Source of the DNA: Prosapia bicincta
Lineage: Eukaryota; Arthropoda; Insecta; Hemiptera; Cercopidae
Assembly: GCA_036971475.1 (NCBI GenBank)
Contig: JBAIZL010000005.1
Location: forward strand, 167,705,886-167,769,885
Length of the DNA stretch: 64,000 bases
Direction of reading: 5' to 3'
Below the pieces are notes generated by a model. That model did no database searches and was not told the DNA's origin. It saw nothing but the letters and a program-made list of their open reading frames with translations. This document shows, one piece after another, positions 48,603-59,449 of the stretch (positions are counted from its first letter, which is position 1; each line of letters starts with the position of its first letter). Both the position numbers and the translations under genes were made by a program.

Positions 48603-49202
48603 CCCACCAAAAACTAGTAGTTTTTAACCATAGGTGAAAAGAGAGAAGGAGAGGGAGGCGGAGAGGGGTAGGTGAACAGAGAGAAGGGGTGATGAGAGGA
48701 ACTGAAGGAGAGGAAAAGACAGGGTCAGAACTGTCCTTAAGAAGAACAGTTTTCTGGAGAGTAGAAGAGGTGCATAGACTTTGTGGAGAGTAGAGATGTG
48801 TTGCAGATTATGCCAAAGAGAAAGACGAGTTGTCAAAGAAGAGTGTGAAGAGAGATGATGCAGTACTTCTTGACCATGAGTAGAACGAAGTCCAGAGAGA
48901 AAGGTGATAAAAGTAGTCTTCTCCAAGGTTGAAGTGATGGTACTTCTTGGGTTAATCCATAGAATGGTTAATACTATGGATGAGATCAGAATGGTGAAAC
49001 CTGCCTTCCATCCTGAGAAGACTAGGCTTGTCAGAGGTCAAAGAGAATTTTGAGGTTGTTTAAGGTGAGAAGAAACGATGGAGTTAAAATAAGAAGAGAT
49101 TTTTAAAGAAGAGCATTTGTAGTGACACCATTCAAGACACAATCAGATTTCCTTGCTCCCAAGCCTAATGGCTCAACTACTTTCTTAACTGAGGAAGAAA
49201 TT

Positions 49203-49204
<2 letters not shown>

Positions 49205-49238
<34 letters not shown>
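49205..49238. repeat. Poly(T) tract
   Basis: 34 consecutive T. It could be the poly(A) end of a minus-strand retroposed sequence lying to its right, but no such sequence is recognisable. Confidence 0.97.
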
Positions 49239-49241
<3 letters not shown>

Positions 49242-49844
49242 CTTCACCCTTTAATGCATCTTGAAGGTACTGAAACTTATGTTTGCCACACATTATAACT
49301 GAAACAAGTAAGAGATACAGAAATGTTCTTAAGTACAGAATAAAACTTGTGAACTGCTTATTCAGTAAAAAAGTCTAATTTGAAGGCAACAAGTGTGAAT
49401 AGCTTCCAGCTTATGTAGTGTTAATAATAATACACAAAAACCTCTAACTATAGAAATAGTGGTATAAAATACATAAAGATTAAAAACAACAAAATTTTAA
49501 TATGTTTTAGAATTTCCTAGAAATATTATAATTTTCAGCTATTGAAAATAGGACTGTTTTGTATTTCTTAGCTGATAGTAAAATTAAAATGATAAAGTTG
49601 GAAAGACTACCTATTGAATGTTGCTTATAACCTATTAGATTTGAGTTACAAATTTTGCTTATAACTGAAACTTAAAATCTACTATATTTTACTTTAGTTT
49701 AACTAAGTAAGTTACTGGGTCCAACATGTCTGTAACAGTTGACAAAATTCTGTGATGAAATCAACAGATAACCTTAAAATGTTATATTTTAATAACGATT
49801 CAATATTGTTTTAAATCTATACTCACAGTTATATTTTTTTAAAG

Positions 49845-49962
49845 GTACTAAAACTCTTTTATCTGAAATTAGTGGAACGATTCAATCAAGAGAACTAACA
49901 GCAATTATGGGTCCATCAGGGGCTGGTAAGAGCACCCTAATGAACATTCTTGCAGGTTACAA
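49845..49962 (+). CDS. ABCG half-transporter, exon 3 (Walker A)
   Basis: Third coding exon, about 39 residues, including [18 protein letters not shown] followed by the Walker A P-loop GPSGAGKST and then LMNILAGYK. This is the ATP phosphate-binding loop, in the form typical of ABCG proteins (preceding SGxxxxxELxAIMGPSG). The acceptor follows a T-rich tract (atttttttaaag, AG at 49843-49844). The donor is AA|GTGAGT, with GT at 49963. The exon ends two bases into a lysine codon completed by exon 4. The sequence directly after this donor (about 180 bp) recurs in inverted orientation at 59450-59622, on the other side of exon 4. Family assignment is secure. The choice of ABCG1/ABCG4-like rather than White, Scarlet or Brown rests on the motifs in exons 5 and 6. 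Confidence 0.93.
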
Positions 49963-50450
49963 GTGAGTTCAAGTAGAATTGAGTTTTTATTAATTCACTT
50001 TCTGAGTCTTTTTTAAAATTATCTGTCCATTTACTTATTTAGGTTTTTGTTCAAAAACATACGAATTATACAAATTACATATATTGTTTCTTGTATTAAA
50101 ATGAAAATAAGAAAATCTTTCCAGAACTGTCAATATCCTAGCTTCTCTAAACTGTACAGTACTGAACTGTATGAGCTTCTCTAAATAATGAAAGAGGATA
50201 ATTATCTAGCAAAACGTAATTACTAGACAAATTTTGACTTTTATTATTTGAAACTGGTATCAGTGAGTTGGTCTTAGTTAATAGATGAATGTTAATATTT
50301 TCAAACACCTAAAATGACCTTTAAGGACAGGAATTCACTTGAAAATATTGGTTGAAAAATGTTTACTGATAAACAGTATTTGTAAGTATGAACCATAGAA
50401 ATTTGTACAAGTGGATAAAAAAACTTTTAAACATCAGTGATTGTAATGCT
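49963..50450. repeat. Intron 3 segments with inverted counterparts in intron 4
   Basis: Two blocks, A (49963-50141) and B (about 50167-50450), recur in inverted orientation in intron 4: A' at about 59450-59622 and B' at about 59690-59968. Identity is high by eye, with runs of 20 or more matching bases. Block A starts precisely at the exon 3 donor. The order A-B is kept although each block is inverted, so this is not one simple inversion. Confidence 0.88.
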
Positions 50451-50921
50451 TCCAAGACATATTTAATTAAACAAAGTATTAATTTGAAAAGTTTTTATGA
50501 AAAAAATTTGTTAAAATCATATTAAAATTATTAAATTTTATTAATACTAAAGTTAGTACACTTTAATCTTAATAATTTTCATTGTAAAGTCTTATTTTTA
50601 ATACAAAATTATTACTTCTATAGGAGTTTGTTATTAAGCCTGATCTTTCAGAATCATTAGAATGTCGGGTTTTTGTGTATCCTTATTAGAAATTCTGTGA
50701 CAAATTATATATTTAGTGCTTCATTGAAATAAGTAAAATAATGTAATTAAAAAATTTTAAATTTTATTTATTAGTCAAACATGAGTAACATTGTTACATA
50801 AACTATCACCAAATGGTGCACTAAAAATAATGTAATAACTTTATAAATAAAAATGTTGGAAATTCAACTATGATGCTTGTAGGTAAAATATGAACGAAAC
50901 AGAATTAAATGATAGCAAAAT

Positions 50922-50922
50922 A

Positions 50923-50970
<48 letters not shown>
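50922..50970. repeat. (AT)n microsatellite in ABCG intron 3
   Basis: About 48 bp of AT, roughly 60 bp upstream of the exon 4 acceptor. Confidence 0.97.
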
Positions 50971-50973
<3 letters not shown>

Positions 50974-51028
50974 GAATATTCCTGCTAATTTTTGTTAGTA
51001 TTCTAATATTGTTATAATTTTTGTTCAG

Positions 51029-51218
51029 GACATCTGGTTTAACTGGGTCTATTCAAATTAATGGTAAAGAAAGAAATCTACGTAGCTTTCGCAAAACATC
51101 TTGTTATATTATGCAAGCTGATCAGCTGATGCCACATCTGACTGTTATGGAAGCAATGACAGTGTCAGCCAATTTGAAACTTGGCCGCCAAGTATCTGTG
51201 AAAGGTAAACTAATTGTG
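51029..51218 (+). CDS. ABCG half-transporter, exon 4 (Q-loop region)
   Basis: Fourth coding exon, about 63 residues. It starts [18 protein letters not shown], continues through [18 protein letters not shown] (the Q-loop glutamine and the following helical subdomain) and ends in [14 protein letters not shown] plus KLIV. Q-D/E-D-x-L-x-xLTVxEx is the standard ABC Q-loop context. The acceptor is ttgttcag (AG at 51027-51028). Two donors compete. AAAG|GTAAAC at 51205 would end the exon in phase 1. GTG|GTAAGT at 51219 ends it in phase 0, and only this one joins in frame to exon 5, so it was chosen. Exon length is 190 nt, so skipping would shift the frame. Inverted repeats flank the exon in both neighbouring introns. 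Confidence 0.9.
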
Positions 51219-51287
51219 GTAAGTTTCATTATTAAAAAGTGATTTTGTTGTACTATAAGTGTGTATTCTTTATTTAAACAAATCAGT

Positions 51288-51301
51288 AAAGGCATTAATA
51301 T
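51288..51301. repeat. LINE target-site duplication, left copy
   Basis: The 14-mer aaaggcattaatat lies immediately left of the LINE 3' tail and is repeated exactly at 56496-56509 beyond its 5' end. This is the staggered-cut duplication expected from target-primed reverse transcription, and it defines the insertion boundaries. Confidence 0.9.
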
Positions 51302-51402
51302 TATTATTACTTATTGTTACTAAAACTCGGAGGGACCTTATCGGTGTAGAGCACTTAGCTGTAGCCTTTGTACTCTCTTCCCATCCCTACCACAGGACTA
51401 GC

Positions 51403-54400
51403 TTAGTGGATACCTACCTCTTTGCAGAAATCAAGTACCCACCTGATGCTAGATCTTCTGATATCCTCTGGTGTACATACCTGCCAGCCAAACCACTTTC
51501 TCCTTGCAGCTCCCAAAGCAGGACACTCACAGAGTACGTGGATTGGGCTTTCCTCTTGGTCCTCGTCGCATCTCTTGCATACAGGGGACCTAGATTTTCC
51601 AATTTTGTATTGGAACCCCCTCAGATTCCCATGGCCTGTAACCAGCTCTACAGTAGCTCTGAGTTGATGTCTACTTAAGGAGAGTAGTTCTTTGCCCCAC
51701 ACATCTCCTGAGTAACCCCACAGTACCTTGGATTTGTTACACCCCAAGGTTACATTCCATTCTTCCCTGCACAACCTGTCTATATGTGCCATGATCCTCT
51801 TGCGCCCCTCCCGAGGCGGCATGCCCACTGCCCTCAGCAACGGTCCTTGGGTTATACACCCTTGTTTTGCTAAGGCGTCAGCTCTCTCATTCCCTATCCA
51901 GCCAGAATGTCCTGGAATCCAGGTTAGGTTGAGTGAATTATGCTTACTCAGCTCTGCTAAAGAAGCCATAGTCTCAGCCACCAACCTAGAGCTGGTACTA
52001 GCCTTACCTAAAGCCTTCAGAGCTGCCTGACTGTCCGAGCAAATCCAGATGGTCTTGCCCCTCCTGCCAGACCCTATTATTTCCTCAGCACATAGTTTGA
52101 TCGCGAGCACCTCCCCCTGGAAGACAGAGTTGTAGTCCTCCAGGCGATGACAAAATCTGTCTTGGTGTCTCGGTCCACTAAATCCTGCTCCCACTCCTTC
52201 CTTCATCTTGGACCCATCGGTGAACCAGATTTCGCCATGTCTGGGTCTATACTCCGCCCATGCCTCTCTTGCAGGAATAAGGATTTTGTAGTTTCCTTTT
52301 TCCCTTTTAAGAGGCAGTATCTTATCCTGAGGTTCTATCCAGAGCTCCTTCAGTGAATCCCCAAATAGCTGTTTATGAAGTTTGCTACTTGTCTTCCACT
52401 GCCCAGTACAGCTTAGCCGGTATGCAGTTTTCATTGCCTCCATCCTAATTTGAAGACTCAAGGATGGAAAACCCAACATAACCCTCGTGGCCGCACATGG
52501 TGTGCTTCTCCTTGTAGCAGTTATGCCTCTAAGGAAGAGCCCCTGCGCGCGGTCCAGCATTCTTTTACTTGTTTCTTTCTGTGCCCTGTCCCACCAGAAG
52601 ATAGAGGCAAAGACCAACCTCGGCACCACAATGGCGGAATAAATCCAGTTCATTTGACGTGGACCCAAACCCCATCTCATGCCTATTGCTCCTCTGCATT
52701 GCCAGAACGTAGCTATGGCTGTTTTGCACTTATCCTCCAAATGCTCACGCCAGAGTAGCTTCCTATCCAGAATAACTCCCAGATATTTAGCACTCTCAAC
52801 GTAGCTTATTTTAGTATTACCAACTTCCATCATCTCCAGCTATTTAGTTTTATATCTCCTAGTGAAGATGAGTGCCACAGATTTCTCTCCTTGAATGCAT
52901 AGTGCATTCTCCCTGCACCATACTTCTGTTACCTTGAGTGCCTCTTGAAGCAGGTCTTTGAGGACCTCTTCAAATGGTCCCCTAACAAGGATAGCTATGT
53001 CATCCGCATATCCTACCACCTTGACACCCATTCCACTGAGTGTCCTTAGTAGGCCGTCCACGACAAGGCTCCACAGCAAAGGGGATAACACTCCACCCTG
53101 CGAGCAGCCCTCCGAGACCATCCCATTTATCGTGCACCCCATCCAGGATGCAGTGCTTATCCGGTTTTCCAAGGAACTCATAATCCAATTTATAATTCCA
53201 TCAGAAATCCCATGATCCATAGCTGCTCTCTTGATGGCCAGTCTAGAGGTACTATTAAAAGCCCCCTCCACATCAAGAAAAGCCCCAATACATATCCCCT
53301 TGTTGTTGATCTGACCCTTAATAAAGTCTACGACCGACAACAGTGCAGTCTCCACTGACCTACCGGTTCGGTAGGCGTGTTGGTCCTGATGAAGCGGATA
53401 CTGCTTCCAAGGTCCCTCCTTCAAATAGTAGTCCACCAGCCTTTCCAATGTCTTTAACAAGAAAGATGTGAGGCTGATAGGTCTGAAGTCCTTTACCTCT
53501 GTGTAACCTTTCCTCCCTGGTTTGGGGATAAAGATAACCTTCGTTTTGAGCCACTGCCCAGGCGTGTAACCCAAGGCAACACAGCCTCTGAGTAATCCTG
53601 TCAGTGGCCCTATTATTTCCTCCAAGCAATTTTGTAGTAGTGCTGGAGTAATGTTATCTAATCCAGGCGCTTTAAAAGGCTCAAAAGACTGAATTGCCTC
53701 TCTCACCTTTTGCGCTGAGATCACCTGCCCAGCAATATTCCAGTCTGCCCTTAGCCCAGTATGTCGGAGGTTTTGAGCACCGTCCCCCACCGGTCTAATA
53801 TCGGGAAAACTGTTCCTCATAAGCAGACGCAGTGTTTCCTCCGGGGTGTCAGTAAAGCTACCATCAGTCTTCTTGACAAACTTAAGCTCTCCCCTCGGTC
53901 CACCTGCTAACACCTTAAACAGTCTAGCAGTGTCACTCAGTGTGCTTGTCTCTGAGCACCACTTTTCCCAAGAAGCACGTTTAACCTCTTTAATAAGATT
54001 TTTATAGAGACCCTGGCTGTCTTTATATGCCTGCCAGGTCTCCGCCGTTTTCTTCTTCTTTGCCCTATTAAAGAGCCTTCTAGTCTCTTTCCGTCTTGCC
54101 TCTAACTCGCTGTTCCACTTAAGCTTACCACGCCCAGTGTTTATCCGCGAGAGAGGGCAATTTTCCTCAAACGACGTGGAAATTGCAGTCCTGATGTAGG
54201 CCTCAGTATTTTCCAGTTCGTTTGATGTACCATATTTACCACGGAAGTCAGACATCCGCCTCCTCACCGAGGACTTAAAACCTTCCCAGTTTGTCCTTCT
54301 CGGGTTCCTAAACCACACCACATGGGGAACCACTCCCCTCATTGTAGCAGTGATGATTCGGTGATCAGACATGGAGGGCTCATCCGAAACCTGCCAGTCA

Positions 54401-55017
54401 TGCACCCACCTTACCATTTGTCTATTACAGAAGGTGATATCTAGAACCTCCCTTCTGTTTGAAGTGACAAATGTTGGCTCGGCACCTGTGTTTAAAACCA
54501 CAAGGTTTTCTTCAATCAAGAAGGCTAGGAGCTCCTCGCCTCGCTCATTTGTGTCTGTGCTGCCCCACACCTCATTATGAGCATTGGCATCACAGCCCAC
54601 TAAAATTCCTATATTCCTCTCCCTGCAGTACCGAACTAACTTACGTAATTCTGCAGGGGGCGATTCTCTATTGTGGGCGCAGTAAGTGGAGGCCACAATG
54701 AACTCCCTGCTCCCACTTACCTCGCCCTTGCCTCGAATTCTAACCACCGCAAGGTCCTTAGTTGAGAATTCTTGAATCAGCGTGGCTTCTAGTCCTCTGA
54801 CTATCACACATGCTCTGTGCCCCTCATGTTCCCCACTTGCATAGGTGCGCCCAGCTGCAGTCAGACCCCTTATACGATTCCTGACCAGCCACGGTTCTTG
54901 CACCAGCGCAAGCGCTGGTAATGTGTGCCTCACATTTAAGCACCTGGTTAGGACCACCGAGGCGCTTTTACTGTGATGCAAGTTGATTTGCAGGATCATT
55001 GCTCGAGGGTCAGCCAT
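51403..55017 (-). pseudogene. LINE ORF2: AP endonuclease, reverse transcriptase, RNase H (one in-frame stop)
   Basis: ORF2 starts at ATG 55017 (MADPRAMILQINLHHSK) and runs 1205 codons to TAA at 51403. The endonuclease shows LVQEPW, GCDANAHNEVWGS and SDHRII. The reverse transcriptase shows FIPKPGRKGY, DFRPISLTSFLLKTLERL, QHAYRTGRSVETAL, SQGGVLSPLLW and the catalytic YADD. The RNase H domain shows FTDGSKMKEGVGAGFSG, GEVLAIKLCAEEI, ICSDSQAAL and IPGHSGWIGNERADALAKQG, with the D-E-D-D residues present. A CCHC-type cluster (CKRC...HVLCEC) follows. A single TAG at 52840-52842, just after YADD and the thumb start, interrupts the frame; reading resumes in the same frame with LEMMEVGNTK. Either it is a recent nonsense mutation (likeliest) or it is a readthrough site. 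An upstream in-frame extension to 55128 overlaps ORF1. Confidence 0.9.
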
Positions 55018-55030
55018 CTCCAACTGACCC

Positions 55031-56041
55031 CTATGCCTTCTCCTGATTCTCTCTCTCGCCCTTCTCTTCCAGGTCCTTAGAGTTCCACTTAAAAGTGACC
55101 TCTGCAGTCCCCAGGAAGGCTTTCCCATCTCTTGGCTTTAATAATCTGGCCGATGCCTCATCCAATCCTAGGCAGAGGAGGCTTGCAGGTCCCCGCTCAA
55201 TGCACTGTAGGATCTTCCACTTCGAAGTGTCAATTTCTGGGTTTTGCATCCCGATGAACTTGACCAGCTGAGTGGCCTCCCTTTTTGGTGGTGGTACTAG
55301 CACCGTCACTTTCACCCTTTTGATCAGTTCATCAGGCAGTACTAGCCTTGCCTGAGTCCCGTCCTCGAGCTTAACTGATGGTACCACTTCTCTCAGCCAT
55401 TTTGCCGATTCCTCCTCAGCACAAATAAATGCTGCGACTCCATCCCTTAGGTGAGTGTCTCTGAACCGCGGAACAAAACCTCCACTAGGAGTGTCCAGAA
55501 TCCGGTCCATGACGGTGCCCTTAAGGTGGTCGAACGCCGCCATCTCCATCCTCACGCCTACACTATCCCCAAAGGTCACAAGAACCCTCGGAAGGTTGGC
55601 GGAGATCACCGAGAAAGACGGCCCTCCCGACCAAGCAGGCCTAGACCTCTTGACCTCCGACTCTGGAGTAGGATTAGAAGTACTCCTTTCCTTCCTTTTC
55701 CTTACTCTCCTTTGTCGTACTAAAGTCCTACCTGATCCACTGGCTTCCGGGACGACAGGGCGGGTTCTAGCCCCAGCCTCCGTCAAACCCTTCCGCTGCC
55801 CGGATCGGTGTTTCCTCAAAGGGGGTGGCGGTGGTTCTCTGCCCTCCGCCTCCGCCTTCTTTGCTTCCTCATGGTAGGAAAGCCAGAGTGCTTTCCTCCT
55901 TTGTGCACCACTCATTCTTCCTGTTGCCTTCGCAGCTGGATTTCCATCTGTCTCTACGGGGGCCGAAGCCACCTCCATAGGAACAGATTTGTCGGTAGGT
56001 TCTAAGCCCTGACCAGTTAAATTTATTTTTTTCTCTGCCAT
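55031..56041 (-). CDS. LINE ORF1 (gag-like protein)
   Basis: Open reading frame of about 336 codons. I chose the ATG at 56041 (MAEKKINLTG); a GTG-initiated extension lies 12 nt upstream. The amino-terminal half is basic and low-complexity, with runs such as PPPPPLRKH and RQRRVRKRKERS suited to RNA binding. The second half is more globular (AFDHLKGTVMDRILDTPSGG, VKVTVLVPPPKREA, LGLDEASARLLK). I do not see a CCHC zinc knuckle, which many LINE ORF1 proteins have. Its role by position would be nucleoprotein formation with the element RNA. The stop (TAG at 55031-55033) is 13 nt upstream of the ATG preferred for ORF2, compatible with reinitiation. No internal disruption is visible. Confidence 0.8.
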   Translation of the reverse strand: MAEKKINLTGQGLEPTDKSVPMEVASAPVETDGNPAAKATGRMSGAQRRKALWLSYHEEAKKAEAEGREPPPPPLRKHRSGQRKGLTEAGARTRPVVPEASGSGRTLVRQRRVRKRKERSTSNPTPESEVKRSRPAWSGGPSFSVISANLPRVLVTFGDSVGVRMEMAAFDHLKGTVMDRILDTPSGGFVPRFRDTHLRDGVAAFICAEEESAKWLREVVPSVKLEDGTQARLVLPDELIKRVKVTVLVPPPKREATQLVKFIGMQNPEIDTSKWKILQCIERGPASLLCLGLDEASARLLKPRDGKAFLGTAEVTFKWNSKDLEEKGERENQEKA

Positions 56042-56495
56042 GTGTGTTCCCACGAGCAGCTAGGGAAATAAAGGTCCGCCGCCGCAGAGCCCCGCTTACG
56101 GCGGTAAGGCGACTTAAGTACTCAGGGGTGGCGCCAGGTGCCCCTGAGGCTCCGTTAAAGACCCTCCTTACCCTGAGGGCCACGAATCTACATCGGCACG
56201 GATCGCATAACACCTTCAGATCGGGGGTGTAAGTGCCCATCCAGACCACCAACCTGGATGAGGGGTGCTTCTTGGTTGCCGCCCGCAAGGGAAGGGCAGG
56301 GCGAGAGCCGGGCAGATAACAACCCTTCAGGTGCTAGGACTGGCCCCTTTTTTTTGAGCCGCCTTCATGCACTCACACAAATGCCTGGACTTCCCGTTTA
56401 TAGGGAGCCACATACGTACAGCTCCGCTCCACCCGTCCCCCACGCCCGGATTAAGCCTCTCCACCACGTCAAGGTCATGCAGCCCATAGGAGAGG

Positions 56496-56509
56496 AAAGG
56501 CATTAATAT
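56496..56509. repeat. LINE target-site duplication, right copy
   Basis: Exact copy of the 14-mer at 51288-51301, at the 5' end of the minus-strand LINE. No mismatches are seen, which argues for a fairly recent insertion. Confidence 0.9.
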
Positions 56510-56589
56510 CTCAATCTTAAATATTTCACGTTCTTAAACATAGGCATATGAGATTTATTAATTAAATTTTCAATATAAAAAAATAGCAG

Positions 56590-57376
56590 TAAAAAAACAG
56601 AACCGACTTTAGAAAAAGAAACAGAAATATAATTTTTAGTTATTAAAAAATAAAAATAATTTTCTGATAACGAAAACATAATTTATCATAAGCTTATTAC
56701 CCACAAAATTTTGAAGTCAGCGCCAAATTTCATTCTTGGGCTCATACTTAACATACTGATTGTAACAAATAAATGGATTTTACATGATGTTGGAGCTCCT
56801 TAGCTTGTAGAATAACAAATTATGATATACACACAGCCTTTTCAATCATTTCTTCCATAAAGTTATTTTATAGATACAGTATAAAAAATTTATTAAATTT
56901 ATGATACAAAAGGATTAAGGAGAGATGATCTCTTACTTCTATAAGGATCTACATAAATCACATTCCGTGTAAATCATTCAAAGAAAGTTGAATTGTCCAC
57001 AATCTTTATATCTGAACAAAAAATATGCAATCACATATTGTATGATCTTTGCCGAGAACAAAGATCAATTATCGTCCCGCATATTATTATAATATCAAAA
57101 ACATGAAATTTTTGTTTCATGAGAAGACTCTGTGGTTCACTATAATTAGTCATGGGAAATCAAGCAATCAAAAAGTTGATTGTTTTGGAAATGTTTGGAA
57201 CAGATTTGATAGATTAGCAAATAGCAAGCATGATTGCTGCGCCGACTTCAAAATTTTGTAGGTAATAGGCTTATAATAAATTATGTTTTTGTTATCAAAA
57301 AATTCTTTTTTAATTTTTAGTAAATACAAATTATATTTCAGGTTCTTTTTTTGAAATCGGTTCTGTTTTTTCTTTA
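56590..57376. mobile_element. Element with long terminal inverted repeats (about 140 bp), non-autonomous
   Basis: The left arm begins aaaaaaacagaaccgacttt and continues through aaacataatttatcataagc to ttttgaagtcagcgcc (about 56590-56737). The right arm is the imperfect reverse complement (gcgccgacttcaaaattttg to cggttctgttttttc, about 57239-57376). The spacer is about 500 bp without recognisable coding. Long-TIR foldback structure. I see no clear target duplication, so the superfamily is unknown. It sits about 80 bp beyond the LINE in the same intron. Confidence 0.8.
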
Positions 57377-59107
57377 AAAATTTTTATTTCTTGTTTTTAG
57401 AGGTATGATCTTTAATTTCTATTTACAATATAATTGAATTTCGTTTCATGCTGTTGATTATGTTGGCAAAGTTGCCAATATTTATCCACACAAATTTCCG
57501 ATGTATGTATTCCTCTAACTATATATTCATTGTTGTTCAAATAATTGACACATCCTTGAAGAATACGATAAACATATCAATTTGTCACATGAATACATTG
57601 AGTAATTTATGCCTGAAATTCCTTTCACGAATTTTCCTAAAATCCTACATATTATTTCTTATCTTGCAATTATTCTTTTTTATTTCAATTTAAAAATGTG
57701 TTAATAACCACGTATTGCAATATCTCAGGTAAGTATTCAATATTGGTGTCTCTAATAATTGTTAGGAAAAACATTTTGTACTCACTCAATTTTAATAAAG
57801 AAATAAAGTGAAAATTGATAGTAAAATTATATTTAATGACTTTATCTCTTGATATTTAGTGATGTAATGAGGCTTTCACCTAAGAATTATTGAATATCTT
57901 GATTCAATGGTAAATGAACTAAATCAAATTTTCAGTATATTTATTTTGGCTTATCTCATTCGACTTATATCAAGTTATATATCAATATGGGTAGACCATC
58001 AAAGAAGGGGTTTTTTAATGAGAAAATTCATTCAGTAGTATCCGATGATGCCCGAACTAATGGATTAAAAAAATATTTATTTTAAAAAGGTGAAACATTA
58101 AAACACACTGGCTCTAATTGTGCACTTTTGAGACATACAGCAAAAAAGTCTTGTCTTGTCACTTGGACCATTTTAATACATATTTGTCTTGTTTTAATTG
58201 CAAAATTTTTTGCAAGTAAAGATTCAATGTTTGGAATAATTAATAATCACTTTAACTTTTAACACCTTTTTCCTTTTGTTTTTTAAAAATGTTTTTCACA
58301 GATGAGCAGCAGTGTGAATTTAACTCTTACTTTAATTTTTGTATTATGTTTCAAAGTAGTGAACTGAAGCTGTATCTCATGTTAAAAATCTCATATGAGT
58401 ACTACTCACTTTCCTATTTTTTATACTCTATAATCTCTCTAGGCACACTCAGTCCTGATCCTTGTGTTATTAGGATAACTCTTTTAGACTTGCCTTGTTC
58501 CTATTTATCCATTTAAACTTGTTAATGATAATGTTATGCATTCATTAAACACTGATTAGCTTTTGTATGTAAGTTTTACTGTGACATATTAACTGAAATG
58601 ATCTTTGTGAAGTAATATTATCTTACATCCTCAGGACTCTAACCTGTATATGAGTCAACTGATAGAGGTTGGGTGCATCCATGCTCTCAAACATGTCCGA
58701 AGTGTTACCAGAGTGTGGTATAATAAAACAAAAGAAACTAACAAAATGTAACATTTTGTGGGGATTCTTAAATATACACAAATTTTATAAATAAAAAGGA
58801 TCCCAATGAGCTTTAGGAACTACCACTGTATTGTATAAAGTAATATTATATTATGTTCTTAAACACAATACTGTGTTTAATATTGTAGTTCTTTAAACTA
58901 TGTTCTTTAAACTGTAATAAAATAATTTCAAAGTGTTTGAAAAATAGTTAAAAAGACAGTGGTAAGTAAAATCAAATTTGACATTAGCTGACAACAAAAT
59001 ATAAGATTTTCTTATGTACTTCATACAATATTGGTATATTCTCAATTTGTTATTTCTGATTATTTACTTATGTTTCAACCTTAAAGTGAAATTACTTAAA
59101 CACTTGT

Positions 59108-59285
59108 AAATATTTTACAACTTAACTATAGTAGCACTTACTTATATTTATTGAGGACGGCTATTTCGGGAGATATGTCCCATTGTCCCAGACTGTAATT
59201 ATGGTTTGAGTTGACAATGGGACACATCTCCCAATCTCTCAATAAATATAAGTAAGTGCTACTATAGGCAAGTTGTAAAATATTT
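59108..59285. repeat. Palindromic element, copy 2 (in ABCG intron 4)
   Basis: Related to 30179-30351: it shares ctatagtagcacttac, ttgaggacgg, tttcgggagat and the mirrored gtaagtgctactatag. The palindrome extends outward into aaatattttacaactt/aagttgtaaaatattt. The inner arms are less perfect than in copy 1 and a short segment is lost from the right arm (ctcccaatctctcaat, where the GAAACGG word would be). Confidence 0.88.
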
Positions 59286-59449
59286 AGAAGTGTTTTAGTG
59301 AAAACTAGTAGCTCACTTGAAGATGGGATCAACTAATATGAAATTACTAATAAGAATTTACTTATATAGGTTGGAGTAGTTTACTTATAATAGTTGTTTA
59401 CAATTAAAATTTTAACTTTATTTTCAAAAAATGGTAAGAAAATTATGAC

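Larger units (their letters stand above)
46685..49844 (+). other. ABCG intron 2
   Basis: Intron of about 3.2 kb between exons 2 and 3. It holds the possible LTR at 48.24-48.60 kb, a purine-rich stretch (48.61-49.20 kb on the + strand, gagagaagg-type) and a 34-nt poly(T). The 100-codon minus-strand ORF at 48624-48926 is the low-complexity shadow of the purine-rich stretch. Confidence 0.7.
51302..56495 (-). mobile_element. Full-length non-LTR retrotransposon (LINE, R1/LOA/I-like group with RNase H)
   Basis: A complete-looking, comparatively GC-rich LINE inserted antisense in ABCG intron 4. It is bounded by a perfect 14-bp target-site duplication, aaaggcattaatat, at 51288-51301 and 56496-56509. 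On the minus strand it has a GC-rich 5' UTR of about 450 bp, ORF1 (gag-like), ORF2 (AP endonuclease, reverse transcriptase, RNase H, CCHC zinc finger), and a short 3' UTR of about 100 bp ending in a TAA/AAT-rich tail instead of pure poly(A). ORF1 stops 13 nt before the likely ORF2 ATG. The only coding defect I can see is one in-frame TAG in ORF2. Clade placement among RNase H-bearing APE LINEs is by motif style only, not by phylogeny. Confidence 0.93.

Noticed and set aside
48624..48926. 100-codon minus-strand ORF rich in S and L
   Set aside because: Shadow of a purine-rich low-complexity stretch on the + strand; no domain.
51201..51204. AAAG|GTAAAC as the main exon 4 donor
   Set aside because: It leaves phase 1, whereas exon 5 must be entered in phase 0 to read the signature motif; the donor at 51219 fits.
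51259..51678. 139-codon plus-strand ORF
   Set aside because: Antisense to the 3' end of LINE ORF2 and crosses the insertion boundary at 51301/51302.
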